DNA of 64,000 nucleotides from Pseudomonadota bacterium (lineage in GTDB: Bacteria; Myxococcota; Myxococcia; Myxococcales; Myxococcaceae), in NCBI GenBank assembly GCA_023426545.1, contig JAFAAN010000057.1, positions 24,141 through 88,140 on the forward strand, read 5' to 3'. Positions within the stretch are counted from its first letter, which is position 1. Every line of letters starts with the position of its first letter. The notes beneath the pieces were generated by a model. That model was not told the DNA's origin, ran no database searches, and was given only the letters and a program-made list of their open reading frames with translations. The position numbers and the translations under genes are program-made. Shown here piece after piece: positions 17,228 to 26,203 of the stretch.

Positions 17228-18493
17228 TCAGTACGTCACGGAGAGGCGGGCGTACCCCTCGTGCCGCGTGTAGTTGAGGCCGCCGCCGTCCACCGAGGAC
17301 GTGCGGCTGCCCAGCATGTAACCGGCCGCGCCCGTCAGCCACGGGTAGAACTGATACTCCGGGCCGATATTCACGCTGACGACGGTGTCGTTGCGGCCGC
17401 CGTCGAAGCGCAGGAAATCCACCGCCGCGCCGGCGCCCACCGTCAGCTTGCCGCCGAAGAGGGCGCGCACCTCGCCGTAGCCGCGGTTGTCGGTGAAGAG
17501 GCTGTAGGCGGCCACGGGCTCCAGCATGCGCAGGTAGCCGGCCTTGAAGCTCAGCGTGGGGCTGTAGAGGTAGGTGCCCTCCAACTGGCCCAGGAAGGTG
17601 CCACCGCCGGTGGAGCCGAAGTTCTGCCCCCAGCCGGCCTTGGCGGTGACAGCCACCTTGGGCGAGACGAGCCCCGCCACGCCCAGATGGGCGCGCAGCA
17701 GCGAGGCGCTGGGCGTGGTGTCGTTGAAGTAGTTGCGCACGTCCAGGTGGGTGTCGAACACCACCGCCGTCTTCGGCAGGAAGCGCCAGCGGCCTTCGGC
17801 CCCCAGGCGCAGGTTGCCGTAGTCGAAGCGCTCCACGGCCCTCGGGTCGCACACGCTCTGCGTGCAGCCAACGGGGCTCACCGAGCTCAGGGGCTGGAAG
17901 AACTCCACCGCGTAGGCCACGCTGGGAATCAGCTCCAGGGCGCCGCCGCCTGGCTTCCAGGGGGCTCGCACCCGCGCCTCGTTGAAGAGGCTGAGCACGC
18001 CCACGCCCACGGCCGCGGTGCGCGTGCGGTCCGAGCGCGCGAACTGGTCCGACACCTCCAGCGACAGCGAGGCGTCCGGGTTGATGCGCGCGTTCAGGTC
18101 CGCCGCGCCCTCCATGCGCGAGGCCGCGCTGGAGTTCTTCGTCACCAGACCCGTGTACATCACGTAGTCCAGGTTGGCGCCGAGGTTGAATGCCAGCTTG
18201 GGAGACGGAATCTCCAGCCGGAAGCCGGGCCGGAAGCGCAGGGCCACGTCGCTGGACAGGCTCGCGGAGACCGGGGTGCTATTGGGGTCCGGCGTGCCCG
18301 CGGGCGTGAAGTAGCCCACGCCGCTGTCCAGCCGCGTCTCCAGGTCGAAGTAGGGATGCAGCCGTCCGCTGCCCACCTTGAAGCCGTTGCCCCCCGTCGG
18401 CGGGGCCGCGATGCCTTGGGCCCAGGCGGAGCCGCCCAGGGTGAGCAGCGCCAGCGCTCCCAATCCACGCCAGAATTTCGCGGGCTGCTTCAT
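17228..18493 (-). CDS. wzpB: Outer-membrane beta-barrel partner of the polysaccharide exporter (WzpB-like)
   Basis: A 421-residue exported protein. The signal peptide is LGALALLTLGGSAWAQ. The rest is rich in alternating polar/hydrophobic strands and glycine (for example VALRFRPGFRLEIP and LRLGAEGRWRFLPKTAVVFD), as in an 18-strand barrel. The chain ends ARLSVTY with a terminal aromatic residue, as outer-membrane barrels do. Its stop lies 17 bp before the wzaB start. In Myxococcus, Wzp barrels complete the export channel for short Wza proteins, and this gene is inferred to be WzpB. It has no sequence motif that proves the substrate. Confidence 0.76.
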   Translation of the reverse strand: MKQPAKFWRGLGALALLTLGGSAWAQGIAAPPTGGNGFKVGSGRLHPYFDLETRLDSGVGYFTPAGTPDPNSTPVSASLSSDVALRFRPGFRLEIPSPKLAFNLGANLDYVMYTGLVTKNSSAASRMEGAADLNARINPDASLSLEVSDQFARSDRTRTAAVGVGVLSLFNEARVRAPWKPGGGALELIPSVAYAVEFFQPLSSVSPVGCTQSVCDPRAVERFDYGNLRLGAEGRWRFLPKTAVVFDTHLDVRNYFNDTTPSASLLRAHLGVAGLVSPKVAVTAKAGWGQNFGSTGGGTFLGQLEGTYLYSPTLSFKAGYLRMLEPVAAYSLFTDNRGYGEVRALFGGKLTVGAGAAVDFLRFDGGRNDTVVSVNIGPEYQFYPWLTGAAGYMLGSRTSSVDGGGLNYTRHEGYARLSVTY

Positions 18494-18612
18494 GGCTCAG
18501 AAGGGCTTCCCAGGCGCGAGGTGCATGTCCTCCCACCTTTCGTGCTTGCGGCCAGCGGCGTCATACCATGCGTGTCAGGCCGGACCGAGCATTTCATTTT
18601 TGGAGGATGGCG

Positions 18613-19176
18613 CTACCGGATGGGGCTGGCGGGAGGTGGGCGCACCAGGACAATGTCGGGGGGGAGAGGACGGCTGGGGTCGCCTCCAGGGAGGTTGGTG
18701 GGTTCCTCGACCTCCACGAAGAGGTTCTCGTCGGTGCGGAACGCCAGCTGGCCGATGCACTCCTCGGCCTCGGAGCGCAGCTGCGCGACCTTCTGCTGGG
18801 CGATCATCACCTTGGTGAACTCGTGCTCGCTGGACGAGGCCTCCTGGCGGGACACCGCCTCCTGGAGGGACACGTCCGCCTGCTCGGAGATGCGCAGCAG
18901 GCCCTTGATTTGCGTGAGCTTCTCGTTGGCGCAGTTGAGCTTCACCACGTCCTTGGTGCGCCGAGCCTCCTCCACCTTCCCCAGCACCGCGCGGAGCACC
19001 TCGCGCATGCCCCCGAGGGCCTGCGTGCTGCGTACCAGCTTCTGCGAATCTGGCACGTCGCTGGCCTTCTCCAGCGCGGCGGTGGCTGCGGGGGGAGCGG
19101 GCGGCGCGGCGGGGGACGGGCTTTGCGCCATCGCCAGGCCGGCGGCCAGGACAGCAAGCATTCCGACGTTGCGCAT
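18613..19176 (-). CDS. Small exported protein of unknown function
   Basis: A 187-residue protein starting MRNVGMLAVLAAGLAMAQ, a clear signal peptide cut after Ala-Gln. A Pro/Ala stretch follows, then a helical region (about residues 40-150) likely to form a coiled coil, with KLVRSTQALGGMREVLRAVL and EHEFTKVMIAQQKVAQLRSE. It has Cys in LNCANEKL and EECIGQL, and a Pro-rich tail (RPLPPDIVLVRPPP). I recognise no family. An upstream in-frame ATG at 19224 would put the signal peptide internally, so 19176 was chosen. It lies between the cNMP-binding gene and wzpB on the same strand and may be part of the same export-related unit. Confidence 0.7.
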   Translation of the reverse strand: MRNVGMLAVLAAGLAMAQSPSPAAPPAPPAATAALEKASDVPDSQKLVRSTQALGGMREVLRAVLGKVEEARRTKDVVKLNCANEKLTQIKGLLRISEQADVSLQEAVSRQEASSSEHEFTKVMIAQQKVAQLRSEAEECIGQLAFRTDENLFVEVEEPTNLPGGDPSRPLPPDIVLVRPPPASPIR

Positions 19177-19263
19177 GCGGCTCACGATGGCGCAGAGCGT
19201 AGAGGCAGGGGTAGGGGGTGTCAAACCAGCACCGGGGCAATGAAAGGCGTCATGGTCGACGAT

Positions 19264-19710
19264 TCAGGCCTTCGTCGCGAGGCGGACATTTGCCTCGCGA
19301 AGGCGGGCAGACAGGCTCCTGGCGATGTTCACCACGATGAAGGTGAAGCCCTCGCTGTGCGCCCTGCGGAACTCGCGAAGGTCCTGCGCGCTGAGCTGGA
19401 GCAGGTCCACGTCCGTCCTCGCGCGCACGGTGGCGGAGCGGAAGTCCTTGTCGATGAGGCCCATCTCCCCGAAGAACTCGGGCGGTGACAGCACCGCGAG
19501 CGGATGCAGGCCGCCCTCGGGCTGACAGCGCGCGACTTCCACCTGGCCGCGGACGACGACGAAGAGGCTGTCGCCCAGGTCGCCTTCCTGGAAGATGACC
19601 TCGCCGGCCGCGAAGTGCCGCGCCCGCGCCAGCTCCGCGAGGCGCTCCAGCTCCGCGGTGGAGAGCATCTCGAAGAGTGGCGACGAGGCGATGACGGACA
19701 GCTTCTCCAT
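19264..19710 (-). CDS. Stand-alone cyclic-nucleotide-binding domain protein
   Basis: A 148-residue protein that is essentially one CAP-type cyclic-nucleotide-binding domain. Diagnostic pieces are GEVIFQEGDLGDSLFVVVRG, then the phosphate-binding cassette FFGEMGLIDKDFRSATVRA, where FGEM...RSATV provides Glu and Arg contacts to cyclic nucleotide. There is no winged-helix DNA-binding domain, so it is not a CRP-type transcription factor. It follows the FHA-like gene by 42 bp on the same strand, suggesting a regulatory subunit of the neighbouring envelope machine. A close relative of the same design occurs at 62444-62902. Confidence 0.85.
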   Translation of the reverse strand: MEKLSVIASSPLFEMLSTAELERLAELARARHFAAGEVIFQEGDLGDSLFVVVRGQVEVARCQPEGGLHPLAVLSPPEFFGEMGLIDKDFRSATVRARTDVDLLQLSAQDLREFRRAHSEGFTFIVVNIARSLSARLREANVRLATKA

Positions 19711-19752
19711 GGTCCCCCCCGGGGCCCGGGCTGTGTGCTCCCGCGCGGGAGC

Positions 19753-21096
19753 CTAGCCCGCTGGCGCGAAGACGAAGGGATAGGAAACGGCCGTCTCGTC
19801 ATCGGGTTTGAAGGGGAACACCCAGCTGCGGATGGTGGTGCGGATGCAGCTGCCCACCGCCTCGCTGCCCAGGGTGTTCTCCTCGATTTCGATGTCCCCG
19901 GCCCGGCCGGACGTCTTGATGGTGAAGCGCACCACCACCTTGCCCTTGAGGTTGGGGTTTCGCTTGAGCTCCTTCTCGTAGCAGCTCTGGATGGCGGCCT
20001 TGCGCGCGCGCACGTAGCGGGCGAGCGCGTCGCGGTCCACGTCCGTGCTCTCGATTTCGGGCGCGGCGTCCTGCACCCGGCCCCTCACCGCCGTCTCCTT
20101 CTTGTCGCCCAGGTCCACCTTGCCGCCGCCCTGGGTGCCGATGGCGCCGATGTCCGTCACCGTGCCGGTGCCACCGCCACGCGGGCCGCCCGGGGCGCCC
20201 ACGGAGGCCTCGCGGGCCACGCCCACGCCGCCGGCGCCCGCCAGGGCCTCGGCGATGTCGCCGCCGCCGCTGGCGCCGCCCAGCACGTCCGCGAAGGCGC
20301 CCTGGCCGCCGCCGCTGTTGGAGCCCAATATCTTCAACAGGCCCTTGCCGGAGACCTTCTTCACCACCTCCGCGCGGCGCTGCTGCGCGGCGTCGCTCGC
20401 GGGCCTGGGCTCGGCGGGCGTGTCGTCCTTGGGCGCGGCCTCCGGCGTGTCGGTCCGGGGGGCCTCGGCGGGGCCGGACTCCACGGGCCTGGGGAGCTCC
20501 GCCGGGCGCTGGGGGATGATGGCGCGCACGAAGCGGTCGTCCAACTCGTCCAGCTCCAGCTCCGCCACCTGCGGCGTCTCCGCGGTGATGATGAGGGCGG
20601 CCCCGGAGAAGTGGATCAGCAGCGAGGCCGCGAGGATGCCGAAGAAGACGCGGTCCATCGTCTTCCACCGGCTGACCATGACGTCCGAGGGCAGCACCGG
20701 CTTCGCCTCCTCGGGCGGCGGCGCGACGAACTGGAAGAAGAGGGTGGCGTCGCCCAGCTCCACCTTGCCGCGCGCCGTCTCCGGCAGGGGCAGCACGTGC
20801 AGGTCGCCGCGGCGGGTGGCCAGGCCCTGCGTGCGCAGGGACTCGAAGTCCACGTCGGACGAGCCCAGGTTGACGCGGCCCTTCATGTCAGGGCTGAGGA
20901 CGAGCTGGAACTGCTGGTTCTGGCTCTCCAGCAGCGCGAAGCGAGCGGGCCGGCCCTCGGACGCGGGCAGGACGATGGTGTTCTTCGCGTCGTGGCCGAT
21001 GGTGACGGTTTCGCGGCGGACGTGGTGCTCTTCGACGATGCGGCCGTTCTGGATGACGCCGACGCGGAGCAGCTTGTTCTGCGAGGTGGCGGCCAT
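19753..21096 (-). CDS. GltG/NfsG-like protein: FHA-like domain, membrane helix, AgmX/PglI C-terminal domain
   Basis: A 447-residue inner-membrane protein. An FHA-like fold spans about residues 8-125 (VTIGHDAKNTIVLPASEG). One membrane helix is at about 149-172 (VFFGILAASLLIHFSGAALI). A Pro/Glu- then Gly-rich periplasmic linker follows. The C-terminal AgmX/PglI, TonB-like domain at about 356-447 has IQSCYEKELKRNP, GKVVVRFTIKTSGRAGDIEI and GSCIRTTIRSWVFPF. This is the layout of GltG in gliding motility and NfsG in sporulation. The FHA-like domain lacks the usual GR and SxxH phosphothreonine-contact residues. It is part of a closely spaced operon below mglA and is inferred to carry force or signal between the inner membrane and periplasmic partners. 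Confidence 0.8.
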   Translation of the reverse strand: MAATSQNKLLRVGVIQNGRIVEEHHVRRETVTIGHDAKNTIVLPASEGRPARFALLESQNQQFQLVLSPDMKGRVNLGSSDVDFESLRTQGLATRRGDLHVLPLPETARGKVELGDATLFFQFVAPPPEEAKPVLPSDVMVSRWKTMDRVFFGILAASLLIHFSGAALIITAETPQVAELELDELDDRFVRAIIPQRPAELPRPVESGPAEAPRTDTPEAAPKDDTPAEPRPASDAAQQRRAEVVKKVSGKGLLKILGSNSGGGQGAFADVLGGASGGGDIAEALAGAGGVGVAREASVGAPGGPRGGGTGTVTDIGAIGTQGGGKVDLGDKKETAVRGRVQDAAPEIESTDVDRDALARYVRARKAAIQSCYEKELKRNPNLKGKVVVRFTIKTSGRAGDIEIEENTLGSEAVGSCIRTTIRSWVFPFKPDDETAVSYPFVFAPAG

Positions 21097-21100
21097 GGGG

Positions 21101-21376
21101 CTAGAAGGGTTCCTGTTCCACGCTCTTCTCGACCTCGGGCACGAAGCTCTCGGTGCGGTTGAGGTCGTCGAAGCTCAGGTTGGAGCGCTGGAGGATGTAC
21201 ATGGCCTGGGGCTTCTGGATGCGGCCCTCGACGGTGATGGCCTCCAGGCGGATGACCTTGCGCGGGGCCTTCTTCGGCTGCGCGGCGTCGCGGCTGGCCG
21301 TAGAGGCGCGGCTGGCGTCCTGGGCGAGCACGGTCGCGGCGGTGAGCAGCACGATGAGGGCGAGGGTGGGGCGCAT
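21101..21376 (-). CDS. Small exported protein, GltF-like position
   Basis: A 91-residue protein with a signal peptide (LALIVLLTAATVLAQ), a basic Ala/Lys linker and a short conserved-looking core: KVIRLEAITVEGRIQKPQAM, YILQRSNLSFDDLNR, ending in an acidic tail. The segment VEGRIQKPQAMYILQRS recurs, to my recollection, in small proteins encoded next to GltG/NfsG-type genes, which supports a GltF/NfsF-like role. It is 4 bp upstream of the FHA-like gene and 7 bp downstream of the TPR lipoprotein gene. The identity as a GltF paralog is inference from position, size and core motif. Confidence 0.68.
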   Translation of the reverse strand: MRPTLALIVLLTAATVLAQDASRASTASRDAAQPKKAPRKVIRLEAITVEGRIQKPQAMYILQRSNLSFDDLNRTESFVPEVEKSVEQEPF

Positions 21377-21383
21377 GGTGGAT

Positions 21384-22871
21384 TTACGGGGAATCGGTGG
21401 TGAGTCTATCCGAGCCGGCGGGCCCCGGGGCAGCCGGCTCGCCGCTGGAGGCCGGCGCAGGGTGCGGTGGGGCGGAGGTGGTGGAAGGTGAGGCGTCCGG
21501 TGCCGCGATGCGCGTGTCCGGCTCCTGCATGGACACCTCGGAGGCGGGCGGCGTTCCCTCGGGCGGCGCCGCAGCGGCGGCCTCCCGCGCTTCCGAGGCC
21601 TTGCGGAGCTGGTCCCGCTGCTCGCGCTCCAGCCGCCGCTCCTCGCGTTCGATGAGCTTGCGCGTGTCCTTCACGTACTGGGGGATGCGCTCGTCGCGCC
21701 CGCCGCGCGCCTGGTAGTTGTCGAAGTGGGTGAGGGCCGTCTTGTAGCGCTTGAGCGGGTCCATCCCCGGCGGCTCCACGTCGAGGTAGAGGATGGCCAG
21801 GTTGAAGTACGCGTCCGCCGCGCCGGGCATCAGGAGCAGGACCTGCTCGTACTCGGCGCGGGCGCGCGCGAAGTTCCCCTGGCCGCGGTGGGCATTGCCC
21901 AGGTTGAGGCGGGCCGAGGCGAAGTCCGGCGCGGCGCGCACCGCGGCCTCCAGCTCGGTGACGGCGGCGTCGTAGTCCTGCGCCTCGTTGAGCAGGGCGC
22001 CGAAGTTGTTGCGCGCCTCCGCGAAGTCCGGCCGGAGCTGCGCGGCCACCTTGAAGGACTCCAGGGCCTGGGGCCGCGACGCGAGCGCCAGGTACACGAG
22101 GCCCAGCGCGTTGTGCGTGGCCGCGTCCTTCGGGTCGATGGCGCGGGCGTTCTCCAGCACCATGCGCGCCAGCTCGTGCTTGCCCTCGCGGTAGTAGACC
22201 TGCGCCAGCACCTGCATGGCGCGCACGTGCCGCTCGTCGCCCTTCAGCGCCAGCTTGGCCTCGGCCGCGGCGGCGGTGGGGTTCTTCGACTGGAGCAGGA
22301 CGACGGCCAGCGCGGTGCGAAGCGGCACCGAGTCCGGCTTGGACGACAGCCGCTCGCGCAGCTCCGCCTCCAGCTTCGCCGAGCGGCCGGTGCGGCCATA
22401 CAGGCGGGCCAGGCAGTCCCAGGCGGACTGCTGCTCGGGCGCGACGTCCAGCGCCTTCCGGTAGGAGCGCTCGGCCTCGGCCGGCTTGCCCATCCGCTCC
22501 TGGATGATGCCCAGGTTCGTCCACGCGTAGTCGAGCGCTGGGTCCAGCTCCACCAGCGTGCGCAGCGCCGCCTCGGCGGCGGTCAGTTCTCCCCGGCGCG
22601 CAATCTCCACTGCCTCCGCGAAGTCTCGCTCGGGGCCACGCGGCTCCGCTGGACGGGACAGGGGCGCGGGCGCCTGGGCTGCTTCGGTGGCGGTCGCGTC
22701 TCGTGGCTGCGCGGTGCTCGCCGCGTCCTCCGCGGGAGGTGGCACGGTGGTGCTCGCGCTATCCGGCCGCGTGGCAGCGGGGCCCGTGGCGCACGCGGAC
22801 AGCCAGAGTCCGGAGGCCAGCATCAGGGTGGTCAGCGCGCGGGCGCACGAAGGACGCGGGCCAGGACTCAC
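21384..22871 (-). CDS. TPR lipoprotein, GltE/AglT/NfsE-like
   Basis: A 495-residue predicted lipoprotein: a hydrophobic signal (TLMLASGLWLSAC) with Cys at about residue 27, then a Ser/Ala/Pro linker. A series of TPR units spans about residues 90-380, for example PALDYAWTNLGIIQERMGKP, AATHNALGLVYLALASRPQA and PDFASARLNLGNAHRGQGNF. A charged, likely coiled segment and a Pro/Ser tail follow. The GTG start overlaps the stop of the upstream gene by four bases, so the two are translationally coupled. The layout matches the outer-membrane TPR lipoprotein GltE (AglT) of the gliding machine. The assignment as a paralog is inference. Confidence 0.78.
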   Translation of the reverse strand: MSPGPRPSCARALTTLMLASGLWLSACATGPAATRPDSASTTVPPPAEDAASTAQPRDATATEAAQAPAPLSRPAEPRGPERDFAEAVEIARRGELTAAEAALRTLVELDPALDYAWTNLGIIQERMGKPAEAERSYRKALDVAPEQQSAWDCLARLYGRTGRSAKLEAELRERLSSKPDSVPLRTALAVVLLQSKNPTAAAAEAKLALKGDERHVRAMQVLAQVYYREGKHELARMVLENARAIDPKDAATHNALGLVYLALASRPQALESFKVAAQLRPDFAEARNNFGALLNEAQDYDAAVTELEAAVRAAPDFASARLNLGNAHRGQGNFARARAEYEQVLLLMPGAADAYFNLAILYLDVEPPGMDPLKRYKTALTHFDNYQARGGRDERIPQYVKDTRKLIEREERRLEREQRDQLRKASEAREAAAAAPPEGTPPASEVSMQEPDTRIAAPDASPSTTSAPPHPAPASSGEPAAPGPAGSDRLTTDSP

Positions 22872-25800
22872 TTCACTCCCTCCCCGGACAGGCGCGGGGC
22901 CTCTTGCGGCGTCACCCTCGCTGGACCGGTGAGGCTGCCCACCAGCCCGTCGGGGTAGGTGGCGTCCGCGGCGAGCGCCTGCTTAGGCTCCTTGAGCACC
23001 GGGTACTCCTTGGGCCGGAAGCGGTTGAGGGCCTCCAGCGTGCGCCGCGTCCACTCGTTGGTGAGGCGGTTCTTCCGCGCCTCGGCCAGCGTCGCGGCGT
23101 AGCTCTCCACGGCCGCCTCTTCCAGCGAGGTGGTCTGCTGCACCAGCGTGTCCTGGTAGACGACCACCGCCTCCTCGCCCATGCGCTTCACCTCGGGCGG
23201 GACGGGGGTCTCGATGATGGTGTTGGCGAAGCGCTCCAGCGCGTAGCCCCGGCGGTACAGGGCCGCCAGCGTCCACTCCAACTGCTTGTACGGGAAGACG
23301 CGCGCGTACGCCGCGTTGACGGACTTCACGCCGTTCCGCTTGGCCGTGAAGCTGCGCTCCAGCGCCTTGCCCCGGCCGCCAATCTTCAGCTTGTCGAACT
23401 TCTCGAACTCCAGCTCCGCGAGCTGGAAGCGGCTGTACGCGGCGGCGTCGGCGGCCAGCGGGTGCGTGTCCGGCTGGAGCTTGCGCCGGTCGAACTCCGC
23501 GGCGGCGCGCTCCCAGGCGCCCTGGGCCTCGCGCGTGCTGCCCAGCTTCTTCTGGGCGTCGCCCATGCGCCGGTGCGCGTCCACCACCAGCTCCACCTGC
23601 CCGGGCTGCGAGGCGAACTTGCGCACGAACTCCTGGAGCGCACGGACCTCTCCGCGCGGGTTGCCCTGCTTCGCGTAGATGACGGCGGCGCGGTACTGGT
23701 TCTTCGGCGCGTCCTCGGTCTTGGGGAACAGCTCCGCGTAGCGCAGGAAGGCCGCGGCGGCCTCGGGGTAGCGCTGCTGGCCCTCCAGCAGGCGCGCGGC
23801 GTTGAAGAGCGCCGCCTCGCGGTCCTTGGAGGCCGGGTAGTCCTTCACCAGCTTCTGGTAGCTGGCGACGGCCTTGTCGAAGTCGTAGGAGTTCTCCGCG
23901 TTCACCGCGACGCGGAAGAGGGCCCCTCCCGCTAGCGGCGAGGCCGGGTACTCGCTGTAGATGCGCTCGTACAGCTTCAGGGCGGAGTCGAAGCGGCGGG
24001 TGTTCTCGTGCGCCACGGCGGCGTTGTTGAGCGCCTTGTCCGCGAACTCGTGGCGGGGGGCCTCGTCCACCAGCTCGATGTACTTGGTTGCCGCCTCCTC
24101 GTACCTGGACTCGGCCATGAGCTGGTCGGCCAGCTTGAAGCGGCCGGCGAGCTTGAACTGCATCAGCTGCTGGTGCAGGTCGCTCTTCGGGTCGATGACC
24201 TTGTCGTTGCTGGCCAGCCGCGCGCTGACCGCCTCCACGCTTCGCCAGTCCTCGTCGATGAGGTACGTCTCGATGGTGAGGTTGGTGGCGTAGCGGGCCA
24301 CCTCGTGGCCCGGGTAGGCCTGGATGAGGGCCTCGAAGCGCCGGCGGGCCTCGGGGAAGTCGTCGTGCGTGTAGTACAGCTCCGCGGCCTGGTACGCGAT
24401 GCCGGGGGCCTTCTCACCGCTGGGGAGCAGGGCCACGTAGGCATCCGCCGCGGCGACCAGCCGCTGCTCGGTGGGCGCGAGGGGGCGGGGCGTCACCGCC
24501 TGGCCTTGCGGGCGCTCGGTGGAGCGCAGCGGCTTCGACGCCGTCACCTCGCCGGACTGGACGTCCAGGGCGAGCTGCTTCTGCCACGCGAGCACCGCGT
24601 TGAGGGTCGCGTCCGGGTGGTGCTTGTTGGCCGGGTCCGAGTCGCGCACGTGCTCGTAGGCGCGCGCGGCCGCGGCGAACTGGAAGGCGTTGTAGAGGCA
24701 CTCCGCGTGGTAGAAGCGCATGTCGCCCGCGCTCTTCGTCCGCGGGAAGCGCTCCAGGTAGGCGCCGTAGGCCCGCCCGGCGACCTCGAAGGCGCTCCGG
24801 GCCTGCTCGAACTTGCCCTCCTGCTTGAAGACCAGCGCTTGCTGGTGGTGGTACGTGGCGCTGCCGTACAGGCTGCGCTCGGCCAGCAGGTTGGCGCGGT
24901 TGATGGCCTCCGTGTCGCCCTTGTTCTTCTCGTACCAGGCGCTGCCGGGCCGGTAGCGGTTGGCCAGGGCCTCGGACTCGGCGAAGGACAGGCCCAGCAG
25001 GCGGTCCCGCTCGTAGGCCAGGACGATGCGCTGCTGAATCTGCGGCGCGTCCCGCGCGTCCGGCGCCTTCTCCAGCACGCGCCGGTAGGCCTCGATGGCC
25101 GCCGCGTGCTTCGTCTGGTCGAAGTAGACGTTGCCCAGGCGCTGGTAGATTTCGACCTCGTAGGGCTTCGGGCCGCGCGCCGCGAAGAGCGCGTCGGCTC
25201 GGGCCAGGCCGCCCCAGCTCTCGTCCGCCAGGGAGATGGCCACGTACTGGAGGGCCTCCTCGCGCAGGTCGCCGCCGGCGGCGTCCTCGCCCTTCTCGGC
25301 GCGGCGGGCCTCGTAGAAGTCCACCAGCGCCAGGAAGGACGCCACCGCCGGCTCGAAGCGGTCCATGCGGTAGTACGTCCAGCCGAGCTTGTAGAGCGCC
25401 TTGTCGTAGAGCGGGTGCGCGGTGTCGCGCGTGGCGGCCTCGTACGCCTGCGCCGCCTTGGGCAGGGCCCGCGGGTCCTCGTAGTTGTCGAACCAGTACT
25501 CGCCGATGCGCACCCACGACTCGGTGGCGAAGCGGCTCCGCGGGTAGCGCGCGAGGAGCTGCTCGTACGCGTGGAGGCTGTCCTCGTACTGGTCCTGCTT
25601 CTCCAGGCAGTAGGCCAGCAGGTACCAGGCGCCGTCGTTGAGGCGGAAGTCCGGGAAGGTGGCCAGCAGCTTGCGGTAGAGCGCGATGGAGGGGCCGTAG
25701 TCCACGCGTGGCTCGGTGGGGAACTCCGCGTCCGGGCGCTGGTCGTGCGCCTCCAGCCGCTCCGCGTAGTCCTTCATCGCCAGCAGGTGGTCGTCCGACG

Positions 25801-26203
25801 AGCGCTCGTAATACAGCTCCGCCAGGCGGAACATGACGTCCGGCGTGTAGCGCGGCTCGGCCGGGTACTGACGGAGGAACGCCTCGAAGCGGGCGATGGC
25901 GTCCAGGCGCTCCTGGCGCTCCTGCGCCTCCAGGTCCTTGATGCGCTTCTCGTAGGAGGCCGCCAGCGCGCCGCGCTTCTGCTCGTAGCGCCGCTCCACC
26001 AGTTCCTGCACCTCGCGGTCGAACTCGCGCGACTCCGACTCGTACAGTTCGAGCGCGCGGCTCACCTCTTGGAACAGGGCCTCTTCCTGGGGCGTGCGCC
26101 CCAGGCCCTGGAGGTAGGGCGATGGCGGCGGAGCGGGGGCCTCCGCGGCGGAGGCGGCGCCGCCCAGGACGAGCAGCGCGGCGAGCAGGCGGGAGCGCAT
26201 CAC
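22868..26203 (-). CDS. Large periplasmic TPR protein, GltD/AgmU/NfsD-like
   Basis: A 1,111-residue exported protein with a signal peptide (SRLLAALLVLGGAASAAEAP). An N-terminal helical segment (about 30-85, EEALFQEVSRALELYESESRE) precedes dense TPR/Sel1-like repeats through most of the chain. Examples are PDVMFRLAELYYERSSDDHL, LYDKALYKLGWTYYRMDRFE and EIYQRLGNVYFDQTKHAAAI. A helical C-terminal region ends in KPLPPEV-like proline stretches and ATYPDGLVGSL. GltD (AgmU) of the gliding machine is a periplasmic TPR protein of comparable size and order, placed before GltE, as here. Its start overlaps the upstream stop (GTGA/ATG). The paralog assignment is inference. Confidence 0.78.
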   Translation of the reverse strand: MMRSRLLAALLVLGGAASAAEAPAPPPSPYLQGLGRTPQEEALFQEVSRALELYESESREFDREVQELVERRYEQKRGALAASYEKRIKDLEAQERQERLDAIARFEAFLRQYPAEPRYTPDVMFRLAELYYERSSDDHLLAMKDYAERLEAHDQRPDAEFPTEPRVDYGPSIALYRKLLATFPDFRLNDGAWYLLAYCLEKQDQYEDSLHAYEQLLARYPRSRFATESWVRIGEYWFDNYEDPRALPKAAQAYEAATRDTAHPLYDKALYKLGWTYYRMDRFEPAVASFLALVDFYEARRAEKGEDAAGGDLREEALQYVAISLADESWGGLARADALFAARGPKPYEVEIYQRLGNVYFDQTKHAAAIEAYRRVLEKAPDARDAPQIQQRIVLAYERDRLLGLSFAESEALANRYRPGSAWYEKNKGDTEAINRANLLAERSLYGSATYHHQQALVFKQEGKFEQARSAFEVAGRAYGAYLERFPRTKSAGDMRFYHAECLYNAFQFAAAARAYEHVRDSDPANKHHPDATLNAVLAWQKQLALDVQSGEVTASKPLRSTERPQGQAVTPRPLAPTEQRLVAAADAYVALLPSGEKAPGIAYQAAELYYTHDDFPEARRRFEALIQAYPGHEVARYATNLTIETYLIDEDWRSVEAVSARLASNDKVIDPKSDLHQQLMQFKLAGRFKLADQLMAESRYEEAATKYIELVDEAPRHEFADKALNNAAVAHENTRRFDSALKLYERIYSEYPASPLAGGALFRVAVNAENSYDFDKAVASYQKLVKDYPASKDREAALFNAARLLEGQQRYPEAAAAFLRYAELFPKTEDAPKNQYRAAVIYAKQGNPRGEVRALQEFVRKFASQPGQVELVVDAHRRMGDAQKKLGSTREAQGAWERAAAEFDRRKLQPDTHPLAADAAAYSRFQLAELEFEKFDKLKIGGRGKALERSFTAKRNGVKSVNAAYARVFPYKQLEWTLAALYRRGYALERFANTIIETPVPPEVKRMGEEAVVVYQDTLVQQTTSLEEAAVESYAATLAEARKNRLTNEWTRRTLEALNRFRPKEYPVLKEPKQALAADATYPDGLVGSLTGPARVTPQEAPRLSGEGVK

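Noticed and set aside
17261..19243. Long plus-strand open frame over the wzpB and small exported protein genes
   Set aside because: It is antisense to two genes with clear signal peptides and has a shadow-like composition.
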